A DNA stretch of 64,000 nt from Apostichopus japonicus (Eukaryota > Echinodermata > Holothuroidea > Aspidochirotida > Stichopodidae). The DNA is taken from the NCBI RefSeq assembly GCF_037975245.1, contig NC_092579.1, forward strand, positions 627,001 to 691,000, read 5' to 3'. Made by a program: the position numbers and the translations under genes. The notes beneath the pieces are model-generated. The model searched no databases. It was not told where the DNA came from and saw nothing but the letters and a program-made list of their open reading frames with translations. This document shows positions 54,173 through 64,000 of this stretch, in pieces (the stretch's first letter is position 1; each line of letters opens with the position of its first letter).

Positions 54173-54539
54173 CAGTGGCGTAGGAAGTTACTTTTGAGTG
54201 GGGGGGCTGAAGACTGATGGCCAGCCTGGGGGAGGGGTCTAAGGGGAGGGGGTGTCCCCCTCCCCTTTGGATTTTTTTGCATTTCCAGGTTGCCTCAGAT
54301 GCAATTTGGTGCAATATAGCACACTTCAACACCCACTCCATTTTGTAAACTTAATTTTGTATTTTCACCTGGCCTTAGATGCAATTTGGTGCTCCAAATG
54401 AGATGTTTTTTCTCATTTGGAAATGAAAAAGGGGTTTTTTGACTTGCGAAGTGGGGGGGCGGAATGATACTTCCGCCCCTCCACATTTTTCACTGGGGGG
54501 CTGGCGCCCCCCCCAGCCCCCCCGGTTCCTACGCCCTTG
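54173..54539. mobile_element. hAT-type MITE, 367 bp
   Basis: Ends CAGTGGCGTAGGAAG and, on the minus strand, CAAGGGCGTAGGAACC form imperfect inverted repeats flanked by a perfect 8-bp duplication, TTTCATTC (54165-54172 and 54540-54547). The interior has G-rich and C-rich subterminal stretches and two copies of CCTYAGATGCAATTTGGTGC (54294 and 54374). No coding capacity. It is distinct from the CAGGGCCGGATTTA hAT at 42 kb. Confidence 0.94.
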
Positions 54540-54547
54540 TTTCATTC

Positions 54548-56357
54548 ATTTTCCATTATGACCTGTTTATTATCCGCCTCTTTGTTTTCTTGTAATTAGA
54601 TATGCACACGTGATTGTATATTATATTCAGTCTAAGTAGAAGTCTATCGAATACAACCGCGTCAATACTCCTACACAGCTTAACATATTACAGATTAAGT
54701 TTGCATAAAAATTGTAAAACGTTCAACCAAAACGTGCCTCGTTTGTGTTTGCTCCTGGTGTTATTTTGGAGGAATAAAAGTCACAAACACGATTAAAATA
54801 CTGATAATCAGGCAGTTGTTTTTGATGATGCTTATGCGACCACGAATATCGGAGAAGCACATAAGGGCTTATGGATTACACATGCAGGATTACATATATG
54901 GATTACACATTTTAATTCAAATGTGGAATCTTTTCAATTTAGAAAGTCATTTCAGATGGGAAAACCATAGATTGCTCTGGGAAGTAAAATCCACCTTACT
55001 ATGACCACGAACCTCCCGATTGCTAAGCCTAATTGCTACAAATGCCGCCGAATTTATCCACTTAGCCACAGCACCGGTATAATGCCGATGCCCTACCTTC
55101 TAAATATCTATATGATTCTATCAGATGTTGTTACTTCCAAGAGCAGGCTGTTTTAGCGAGATAAATGTCAGATATATATGACAGCTGATATTATATCATA
55201 TATCGATATGATCAGTAATACTTTTATTCCGAGATGTCATTCGATGATCACGTACAACACATCGGTGTCTGATCACCTATAATATCATTTATGACACCAT
55301 CAGTGTCGACTAATTACATAAGTGATCTGGAAAATATCTGCACTCTAACATAGATATTCAACTAGAAGGATTCGATGTTAGTCGTTACGATATCTGTTTT
55401 CATACTACGGCGGCTTTTTCGCAATATTCAAATGCACACCATCTGTGCCGTTTATGACCACATAAAACTGTAATACAATTCTACGGTTGTAAGTAACGCA
55501 CCTGTTTATGTCCTTCGAACCTCCATGATTAATTAAATTGCCAACATTTATTTTCTTTATATTACGATTTCTACTTTTGGTTTAAATAATTTCTTATGAG
55601 CGTGTGTAAGTATTTGTGTGTTTGTACAAAGGTGCAGTTTTTAAGTTTCACTTACAATAGCATTTTAGGAAACGGATTGTAAATTGCTTTTTATCGCCTC
55701 TGTGACAAGTAGCGTGACCTTGCTACGCCAAAGGTGACAAACTTCAGAGATTGTAAGTGGCAGAAAAACAGTTGCTACTTAACTAAAATAAAAAATAAAA
55801 TAAAGACAAATTGCACGAAAAGGTCTCACAAAGATGAAGATGAAATATTTTGATGTATAATGCAGAAGCCGTAACCAGAGAAAAAGTCATTAAAATAATC
55901 TCCACTTCTCGGAATGCGGGGTACTAAAGCTTTTGCATAATTCTTAAGTGCCGTGTACAACGGGAAACAGCATTAGTGCAACCATTTAGTGATCAAATGT
56001 TTTAGCCTTGCAGCCAAAATTCCGGTTAGTGTATTTTTCTTACAAGTTTATATTTTTATATGTTATCAATAAATAAGAATCGCCCCCAAAATGACGATTT
56101 CTTGAAGTCTATTTGTTACTCTTATTCTGTAGCTTTCATTTCACTATGTGAGGCTCAGCTTACCAAAGAGAGATTCATTATTGTCTAATTGAACCTCTGC
56201 CTCTTTCGAGAAGAGTTAAGAGATGAAGAACCTCCAGGAATGTAGGCATGTATATAAATCCGAAGAATTACAGCAATCGTTAGCATGGTACATTCGAAGG
56301 TACTGCTGATGACCTTGTCAAGCGGTTATCTTATAAAATCATGCTTGAACGGTTCCA
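54548..56357. other. No gene recognised
   Basis: Only short unmatched open frames. Confidence 0.5.
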
Positions 56358-56670
56358 AAAGTGAGTATATAATGTCTATACTCATTAGTAAGTACATAAT
56401 GTCTACTCAAAAGTAAGTATATAATGTGTACTCAATAGTATGTATAATTTGTACTCAAGTAAACATATACTTTGTACTCAAAAGTAAATAAAAGTTTGTA
56501 CTCAAACGTAAGCATATAATATACTCAAAAGTAAGTATATATTGTATATTCAAAAGTAAAAATATAATGTCTAATCTAAAGTAAGTATAACGTGTACTCA
56601 AAGGGAAGCATATATTGTGTACTCAACAGTAAGTATATAATGTCTAATCATATAAGTCAGCATATAATGT
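56358..56670. repeat. About 25-bp degenerate tandem repeat, around 12 copies
   Basis: Variants of AAGTAAGTATATAATGTGTA followed by CTCAA recur at 23-30 bp spacing. High divergence indicates an old array. Confidence 0.85.
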
Positions 56671-56873
56671 GTAAGCCATTATCATATTTTAGTTGTATTA
56701 CATTGTATACTAAGGGAAGTAGCGGTGGCGCTAGAATGAATATTCAATTAATCAAGCAAAGTGTGTTGAACGTGATCAGTTGGAATTGTTTCCTTGTTTT
56801 TACCGGCATTCAATAATTCGATCAGTCCAATGGCCATTCCTTAGATTCATTGGTAGTACAGTATGTTTTTGTT

Positions 56874-56918
56874 GGGGGAGGGGGTTGGGTGGGTGGAGGG
56901 GGGGTTGGCGGGTTGGGA
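56874..56918 (+). other. G-rich tract with G-quadruplex potential
   Basis: Seven runs of three or more G (G5, G5, G3, G3, G7-8, G3, G3) are separated by 1-5 bases within 45 bp, fitting the standard G3+N1-7 quadruplex pattern on the plus strand. Confidence 0.8.
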
Positions 56919-58025
56919 ATATAGGTTAGGTCCATATCTTAGTCAATTCGATGTCTGAGAAGGGATCTTAAGTTGTACATTAAATACTGTACTAAACAAT
57001 ATAGTTATTGTTGAGTTGACACCATATGTCAACTATTCCATCAAGAAAGTTCTTAAACAAAGGGTTAAATTTTGTTGTAAAATGGCTTTAACATTTTATC
57101 ATACGGGAAAGGTGTGAACCAGGATATGAAACATGACTTCTTTTGGAGAGTGATGTTTACTGATCCTTGAAACGTGAATTTCTTGAAACATTTGCTGTTG
57201 TTTTCCAGGTCAGTAAACAGTAGGACTAAAGCTTATCAAGTATATTCCACGTTAGTGTTAATATCGACTGTGTTCTTACATGCATACTGTGGTGTATAGC
57301 TGTCTATCGTTTGGTTCGATTTCTTGAATTGCTGTTCATAGTTAAATTTGTACATTGCATTTTGCTGATTCGAAGCCTCCAATAACTTCTGATGCTATTA
57401 CTAATGTTCACCCTTTTTTGTTTCGATGGCCGCTTAACGCCCTACTTTTGATAACATTAAATTGCCAGCATGCTAAATGAGGTTCTCGTTGTTGCTCGCA
57501 CCCTATCGTAAGTACACTTCAGGCTGAATTAAAGCTAGCTTCCTGGCAAATTCGGGTCATCATTTTGCCAGGAGTTGTTTTCACCGAGGGGCTTGTCGTC
57601 ATACCATACTTGATCTGATTCGATTGCTTTCAATTAGTTTAGTCTGCTTGCTGGGATCGGGACTGCCAGGATTTTTTGGCAACTAGCTATATTCATTCTC
57701 CCGTGCATTATCCATAGCTTAATGCACGGTCAGCTGATGAAAACGGGCAAATCAGATTCGAGAATTGTTTAGCAAGTGTGAATGAACACCTCGTTAATTG
57801 ACCAACGTAATGTATGCCATGGTCAGTTCTATGTGTACATTTCAATTACTCAACACAGAGAGACATGTTGGTGGTGACCAGACATATGAAAATGGTGCAC
57901 ATGAACAATGTGATAGCACATTTAAAAACAAAACTTTTGATTAGTAGACTGCAAAGTCCATTATGTCAACATTAATGTAGACGATAGCTCCGATTATTAA
58001 AACTCATTTATTTGAAAAATTTCTC
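56919..58025. other. Intergenic; holds a dispersed repeat copy and a hairpin
   Basis: A 10-bp stem (TCCTGGCAAA ... TTTGCCAGGA) lies at 57541-57573. The segment 57703-57795 is related to 61590-61675: both contain CACGGTCAGCTGA, a diverged middle, and AAGT(A/G)TGAATGAACAC. No coding region seen. Confidence 0.6.
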
Positions 58026-58161
58026 TTTGTGTACCGCATAGAAGACTTAATAATCCATAACGTTTTACTCTTTGTGTACCGCATAGAAGACTTAATAATC
58101 CATGACGTTTTACTCTTTGTGTACCGCATATGAAGACTTAATAATCCATAACGTTTTACTC
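58026..58161 (+). repeat. 45-bp minisatellite, first block (three units)
   Basis: Units read TTTGTGTACCGCATAGAAGA, CTTAATAATCCATGACGTTT, TACTC. The third unit has one extra base. The block is separated from the main array by a retroposed insert. Confidence 0.95.
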
Positions 58162-58164
58162 TTT

Positions 58165-58518
58165 ATTTCATTTATGTATATATGCTTTTTGTGTATATTT
58201 TTGTGCATATATGCATTTGTGCATTTGCATTTGTGTTTGTGTATATTTTTGCATTTGTGTATATGTGTATATTTGTGTATATTGTGTGCATGCATTTGTG
58301 TATATTTTTGTGTATATATGCATTTATGTATATATGCTTTTCATTTATGTATATATGCTTTTTGTTTGTTTTTTGTTTTCCCTTTCTTTCTTTCTTTCTT
58401 TCTTTCCTGGGAGTCCTTTACCTTGTTAAGCCTGAATTGGCTTTTTAGAGGACTTCCCTCCACATGTATATATCCAGTGGAAAATCAAATAAATCAAATC
58501 AAATCAAATCAAATCAAA
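58165..58518 (+). mobile_element. Retroposed insert in the 45-bp array
   Basis: A 354-bp insert interrupts the array. Its left part is TGCATTTGTGTATAT-type simple sequence; the right part has (TTTC)n, then TGGGAGTCCTTTACC, AAGCCTGAATTGGC, and ends in an (AAATC)n tail. TCTTT flanks both sides (58160-58164 and 58519-58523), consistent with a short target duplication. The microsatellite tail suggests a SINE or truncated LINE 3' end inserted in plus orientation. Family not recognised. Confidence 0.7.
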
Positions 58519-58520
58519 TC

Positions 58521-59465
58521 TTTGTGTACCGCATAGAAGACTTAATAATCCATGACGTTTTACTCTTTGTGTACCGCATAGAAGACTTAATAATCCATGA
58601 CGTTTTACTCTTTGTGTACCGCATAGAAGACTTAATAATCCATTACGTTTTACTCTTTGTGTACCGCATAGAAGACTTAATAATCCATAACGTTTTACAA
58701 TTTGTGTACCGCATAGAAGACTTAATAATCCATAACGTTTTACTCTTTGTGTACCGTATAGAAGACTTAATAATCCATGACGTTATACTCTTTGTGTACC
58801 GCATATAAGACTTAATAATCCATGACGTTTTACTATTTGTGTACCGCATAGAAGACTTAATAATCCATGACGTTGTATTCTTTGTGTACCGTATAGAAGA
58901 CTTAATAATCCATGACGTTTTACTATTTGTGTACCGCATAGAAGACTTAATAATCCATGACGTTTTACTCTTTGTGTACCGCATATAAGACTTAATAATC
59001 CATGACGTTTTACTCTTTGTCTACCGTATAGAAGACTTAATAATCCATAACGTTTTACTCTTTATGTACCGCATAGAAGACTTAATAATCCATAACGTTT
59101 TACTCTTTGTGTACCGCATAGAAGACTTAATAATCCATAACGTTTTACTCTTTGTGTACCACATATAAGACTTAATAATCCATGACGTTTTACTCTTTGT
59201 GTACCGCATATAAGACTTAATAATCCATGACGTTTTACTATTTGTGTACCGTATAGAAGACTTAATAATCCATGACGTTTTACTCTTTGTGTACCGCATA
59301 TAAGACTTAATAATCCATGACGTTTTACTCTTTGTGTACCGTATAGAAGACTTAATAATCCACGACGTTTTACTCTTTGTGTACCGCATAGAAGACTTAA
59401 TAATCCATGTCGTTTTACTATTTGTGTACCGCATAGAAGACTTAATAATCCATGACGTTTTACTC
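58521..59465 (+). repeat. 45-bp minisatellite, main block (21 units)
   Basis: Exactly 21 units of 45 bp. Variants (GCATAG/GTATAG/GCATATAAG, CATGACG/CATAACG, CTC/CTA) are interspersed. All frames stay open because 45 is a multiple of three, so the predicted 145-165 codon proteins (MRYTKSKTSWIIKSS-type) are by-products. Confidence 0.97.
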
Positions 59466-60338
59466 TTGAAATTAGCCAAATTGTGAAAAAGAGCACCAAA
59501 TTCCATTAAAACTGTCAAAGGTTAACGATATTGTGATACTTGTGATGATACGTGTCTTCATGCAACACAATATAGAGAAATGCAGAATACTATCGTCGTC
59601 TGCGAGAGAGGTGTCATAGAGTAAACGATTACAAACCACTCTCTCTGACCGTTACTAGGTAACAGAAGATACCTTTGTCGTCTATTTCGGCGCACGTATA
59701 GTTCAAGTATAAAAAGTTGACATTTGATAAGCGTTTCACTATGTTGTCTCAGAGTTCACAACTATATAAGAGCTATATCATATAGTCTAGATTAATAATA
59801 TGTACGTAGCAATCGAAGCCTCAAGTGGGACAAAAATACTTAAAAGTACGAGTAGCCCTCCGTGTTTGAAGGCCTGTAGGTTTCGAAGTATCTGGTACAC
59901 GTACAAAAACTTGCAAAGATATAACTGTATGTTTTATAGGAATGGAAAATCAAGCATGAAATAATTTTATCTGCTAAATCAAACTTTGTGCAAAAAGACA
60001 CAGTGGATGGAACTAACTTGTTTTTCACATCCGTCATGGACCCTTCAGCCAAAAACAACTTCTTTGTTTGTTTGTGATGGCGAGAGTGGTGAATTGGAAA
60101 TGCAGCCGTTTACCTTAACTTAGTTATTTGTCATGGATAATTAAAACTGTTAACTGAGTAATTTACTTGGTGTAATGACCCATGGTGTGCATGTATTGAA
60201 CAATATTGGACTGTGTGTGTGGTCAACTGTAAACAATGTTTTTTTAACCATGCAGGCGAGTCGATTGCTCTGTTAACTGTACGTGAACTGCCTTACGTGT
60301 ATTACTCCATGTACTATGTTTATTGAACTATGAACTAT
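59466..60338. other. No gene recognised
   Basis: No supportable coding region or RNA gene. Confidence 0.5.
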
Positions 60339-61500
60339 CTACTGTCATCTTATGATCAGTCAGCTATGTGTAAACACTGCCTTACGCGTATGGAGGGCGT
60401 TGTGGTCAAGTGGTTAAGGCAGTGGACTTGCGATCTAAGGATTACAGGTTCGAGCCCTGGCCAAATCATTGCGTTGTGTCCTTGGGCAAGGCGCTTTATC
60501 TCCATTGCCTCTCTTCACCCAGGTGTATAAATGGGGACTTGCGAGGTAACTTGTAAATATAGTTGCGTGGGCCGCTTTGTGGCTGCACCCTATGGGAAAG
60601 TCCCCCGGGGACCCGTGGTTGTGGTGCACTGTGCTGCCCCAGGAGAGATTGATTGAATTGTGCACACTTTGGTGTGTAGGTGTGTCAAGTTACCAATGAC
60701 CAGGGTTGTAAAGTCGTGTGAGAGGGCCTTGGCCCTGAACAAGACTGTAAACCTAAATAATAAATAAAATAAATGGATCAGTGGGCTATTTGTAAACACT
60801 GTCTTACGTGCATTGATCCGTGGGCTATGTGTAAACACTGTCTTACGTGCATTGATCCGTTAACTATGTGTAAACACTGCCTTACGTGATCCGTGAGCTA
60901 TTTGTTTAACTGTCTTACATGTATTGATCCGTTAACTATGTGTAAACACTGCCTTACCTGTATTGATCCTTTAGCTATGTGTAAACACTGTCTTACGTGT
61001 ATTGATCCGTTAACTATGTGTAAACACTGCCTTACCTGTATTGATCCTTTAGCTATGTGTAAACACTGTCTTACGTGTATTGATCCGTTAGCTATGTGTA
61101 AACACTGTCTTACGTGTATTGATCCGTTAGCTGTGTGTAAACACTGTCTTACGTGTATTGATCCTTTAGCTATGTGTAAACACTGTCTTACGTGTATTGA
61201 TCCTTTAACTATGTGTAAACACTGCCTTACCTGTATTGATCCGTTAACTATGTGTAAACACTGTCTTACGTGCATTGATCCGTTAGCTGTGCATGTGATA
61301 AATGTATTACGTGTATTGATCCGTTAACTATGTGTAAACACTGTCTTACGTATATTGGTACGTGAGCTATGTGTAAACACTGTCTTACGTGTATTGATCC
61401 GTTAACTATGTGTAAACACTGTCTTACGTATATTGATACGTGAGCTATGTGTAAACACTGTCTTACGTGTATTGATCCGTTAACTGTAAACATCCTCTTA
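60339..61500 (+). repeat. 39-bp minisatellite split by a SINE
   Basis: Units read GTGTAAACACTGTCTTACGT then GTATTGATCCGTTAACTAT. About one unit lies left of the SINE and about 18 to the right. Gly/Thr/Cys/Asp-type repeat frames on both strands result from the period of 39. Confidence 0.95.
60395..60772 (+). mobile_element. tRNA-derived SINE, full length
   Basis: The head is tRNA-like: A-box TGGTCAAGTGGTTAAGGC (60403-60420) and B-box GGTTCGAGCC (60447-60456) form a Leu-tRNA-like pol III promoter, but the downstream acceptor half is missing. A body follows with CCTTGGGCAAGGCGCTTTAT and CACCCAGGTGTATAAATGGG, a central region like those conserved in animal SINEs, then CCAGGGTTGTAAAGTCGTGT. The tail is (TAAA/AATAAA)n. 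ATGGA flanks both sides (60390-60394, 60773-60777), a short target duplication within one minisatellite unit. Confidence 0.92.
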
Positions 61501-61672
61501 CTTGCATGGATCCGTTAGCTATGTGTGAATAAGGGGTTACATATAACCAAAGATTTATTAAAGTGATGCCCCGTAATTTTACCGTGCGTTACTCACAGGA
61601 TTAACCACGGTCAGCTGACCTGAATGGACCAATAGGATTTAGGAATCTTTACTAAGTATGAATGAACACTTA
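61501..61672. repeat. Dispersed repeat interrupting the degenerate array
   Basis: Non-array DNA starting near 61530 contains CCGTGCGTTACTCACAGGAT, CACGGTCAGCTGA and AAGTATGAATGAACAC, related to 57703-57795. CCGTGCGTTA and TTAACCACGG are imperfectly self-complementary. Boundaries are approximate. Confidence 0.6.
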
Positions 61673-61815
61673 ATTTCGTGCATTGATCCGTTAGCTATGT
61701 GTAAACACTGTCTTACTTGCATGGATCCGTTAGCTATGTGTGAACACTTCCTTTCGTGCATTGGTCTGTTAGTTATGTGTGAACACTGCCGTATGCATCC
61801 GTGAGCTATGTGTGT
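61673..61815 (+). repeat. Degenerate right edge of the 39-bp array
   Basis: Three to four diverged units (CGTGCATTGATCCGTTAGCT, TGTGTAAACACTGTCTTAC and variants) resume after the dispersed repeat. Confidence 0.85.
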
Positions 61816-63570
61816 GGAAACATGAACTATACACGTGCAGTAATCTAATGATATAAAGTTTGGACATTTCGTATTAAATCCAATAACTTAACCGTGACTC
61901 GATACAAGCATTCTTATCTCATCAGAAAACAAACGATCATTACTCCGTTATCACCCCCCCCCCCCCAACCCCTTAAACACTCTCGTCACGTCATCTTCAT
62001 AATATTTGAAGAAATTTATTACTAAATTTAAATGTCAAGATTAGAGTTAATCGAAGAGCATCGACATTTAATATTTTTTAATTACTTTCACATGAGGAGT
62101 GATTATGTTGAATACACAACTAAAAACCTGTTCTTTTCGGAATCATAAAAAACTTCACTTATAGAAAAGCAAACTGTCTTTCAGATCTACTTCCCGCCAA
62201 CAATTTCATTTTCTCTGGGATGTAATAGTATTTTGGCACGCCATGTACATTATACTATGAAACATATAACATTTGTTCCATTTGTTTTACAGGGAAACTC
62301 TTGGCACACTTAATATGTATGACATGCATGTGTTATTGTTAGGATAAAGACTACCTGATAAACACACAAGAGACTTCAAGTTTGGTAAGAAATTGATAAT
62401 TATTCATAGGGTTGGCTTCTCTGAAATGAGTGTGCTCTCACTTTATAGTCAATGTCTGTTGACGGATGAATGGCATAAAACCGCACTCCTATAATACGAT
62501 AGCCTGTTACATATTGCACCAAGTGAATGCCAATTTTGAAATATTCAAAGGTATAAAGTATTATTGAATACCCCCGAGGTTTACGGATTTCACACACTGT
62601 GTTTATTCATTGAAATAATGTTATCTGTTTATAATTTTATCTGTTTTGAAAGATGACCTTGTATGGCAAACTATGAATCTTTAATAAGTATATAACCCAG
62701 TGAGATATTGCGAAATTATAACTACATTTTACAAATACGGGGAAATAACAAACCTTATTGCTTTAGAGATAATGAAACACCTCCGTACTTCATATGAATC
62801 CCTCAAATAGAACATCATGCAAGAGCACATTAAACCGGTTATATTTCAGCCTCCAGGGTGATCGGGAGACCATTACAACCTACAGACAGAGTTCTTTATG
62901 ATGCTCGTTTAAAAATATCTTAAAGTGTACGTGCAAAAAGGAACGTTAGATTCTCGCGCGAACATTTCTTGAAAACAATAGAAGCAATTGTATGTACGTG
63001 TGTACATTGTAATAGCAATTCTGGTCGAACATATACATCCAACCAACCCCCCCCCCCTTCCTCACTCTCTCTTAATTGCTAATAAAGTCATTACCATTCA
63101 GTATCTTTATAGTTTATGTCTAAGCGCATACATTTCTTATTACAGTGAAGTAACAATCTGGTCGCTAATTGCCGTACACCATCCGTATATTCTTGCCTAT
63201 CGAGAACACATTAGGGGAAAGAGCCAATTCGTTTTAAACGAGATTTCGCGAACCAGGTTAATCCTCGCGAGATTCCTGTCGCGGTACAATAAAGGCACCG
63301 TGCGTTCGCTAGAGATCCAAAGACGTTCATTTGGAAGTCGTGCTTATAGCACCTGTGAATTGTCTGCCAATAAATTAGCCTCAAATTAAGAGCTTCTAGC
63401 GCTCTCGAAGGATCAACCTGTCTTAGTATACACTTCCTTCTCTACATGTACCTGCGTAAAGAAATACCACTAATTATATAACTGTTTATAACGGAAAAAT
63501 AGCATTATTGAAAAGATCAATAAACTAAACGAACCCACAAAAAGTGTGCAAAGCTGGCAGCATAATATAC
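61816..63570. other. No gene recognised
   Basis: Poly-C runs at about 61952 and 63048. A 133-codon open frame at 62988-63389 (+) has no recognisable domain. Confidence 0.5.
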
Positions 63571-63603
63571 CCAGGGAGTTGTTATGGAATAACAACTCCC
63601 TGG
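63571..63603. repeat. Perfect 15-bp-stem hairpin
   Basis: CCAGGGAGTTGTTAT, loop GGA, ATAACAACTCCCTGG. The pairing extends outwards through TATAC/GTATA with a bulge. It may be a snap-back end of a small palindromic element; no coding role seen. Confidence 0.9.
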
Positions 63604-64000
63604 TATACCATCGCCGATGACGTAGAGAGAATATCAACTGTCTATTTTTTGTGTGAATTTGCTCAGCAGGCCACTAAGCCTAATGAAATGTATTACAAAG
63701 TTTTAATGCAAAATAAATCAAAAATGAAATGTAAAAAGTACAAATTATTCATCGCAAATCTCTCCCTAGCCTGATCACATGCACTTGCAAGAGATGTACT
63801 GTACATTTGGGATTTTATGTGCTTAACACATTCACAAGCGAGTTGCCCTTTCCCAGTTTTTTTTGTCAGTTTATGTATTTTTTATATGTTCAACTGCTTA
63901 TAAATCATGTAGCCATAAAAACGTCCAGGTATCTTGTGTACATGTGTAAACAATTGGAATTTACATACCTGCGCATTTGATAGCATCTCGACAAGTTACC
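63604..64000. other. No gene recognised
   Basis: The open frame starting at 63544 has no recognisable motif. Confidence 0.5.

Noticed and set aside
58643-59518. 113-165 codon MRYTKSKTSWIIKSS-type proteins
   Set aside because: Products of the 45-bp minisatellite in several frames.
60395-60470. Genuine tRNA-Leu gene
   Set aside because: A and B boxes are present but the 3' acceptor half is replaced by SINE body and tail.
60893-61493. 144-codon Cys-rich frame (MCKHCLTCIDPL) and its antisense
   Set aside because: Tempting as a Cys-repeat protein, but it is the 39-bp minisatellite read in frame.
62988-63389. 133-codon plus-strand open frame
   Set aside because: No recognisable domain, poly-Pro from a poly-C run, and no splice context; within chance length for a window of this size.

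Overview
The window is animal nuclear DNA: AT-rich, dense in tandem repeats and DNA transposons, with spliced exons and no bacterial-style operons. The recurrent TAGGCCTA motif, the transposon mix and a Dimmed/Mist1-type bHLH gene suggest a marine invertebrate, probably an echinoderm. That assignment is inference; a species cannot be fixed from the sequence alone.

The one confidently recognised host gene is a minus-strand bHLH factor of the Mist1 (BHLHA15)/Dimmed family at 7211-7858. Its coding region lies in one exon with a splice acceptor just upstream, so a 5' non-coding exon is expected further right. A second possible gene start lies at 24766-24855 (+): a TATA box, an ATG, 12 hydrophobic residues and a phase-1 splice donor, which looks like a signal-peptide exon. 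A minus-strand cysteine-rich open frame at 25350-25688 is only a weak candidate. Most other open frames are products of tandem repeats whose period is a multiple of three.

Tandem repeats cover much of the left and centre: a 1.27 kb (TATC)n tract at 12394-13665; minisatellites of 51, 45, about 95-150, 51 and 83 bp; a 4.3 kb array of a 56-bp unit at 30834-35177; 15-bp arrays at 36186-36470 and 38294-39255; a 21-bp array at 39694-39842; and 25-, 45- and 39-bp arrays on the right. Several show higher-order duplication (14 units in the 56-bp array, 9 in the 38.3-39.3 kb array, 5 in the 36 kb array).

The stretch 39.8-54.5 kb is a mobile-element cluster. It holds: (1) a 4.0 kb element with inverted arms of about 200 bp (39843-43888), split by (2) a 1.6 kb hAT remnant (42052-43646) with a perfect 8-bp target duplication; (3) a decayed 3' end of a non-LTR retrotransposon (43923-44440, minus) with a (TAAAC)n tail; (4) a 1.0 kb element with 40-bp inverted ends (45580-46572); (5) a 5.2 kb element bounded by CACTCTAAAAA ends with AGTGCT-rich subterminal regions (47260-52494), carrying exons of a broken gene that resembles a repeated animal protein family often named SAMD3-like; and (6) a 367-bp hAT MITE (54173-54539) with a perfect 8-bp target duplication. 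Two retroposed inserts, one a tRNA-derived SINE, lie inside tandem arrays at 58.2 and 60.4 kb, and short direct repeats mark their target sites.

The best candidate for something undescribed is the 5.2 kb CACTCTAAAAA element and its passenger gene; next is the 4.0 kb long-arm element containing a helix-turn-helix remnant. Unmentioned stretches were read and nothing supportable was seen.
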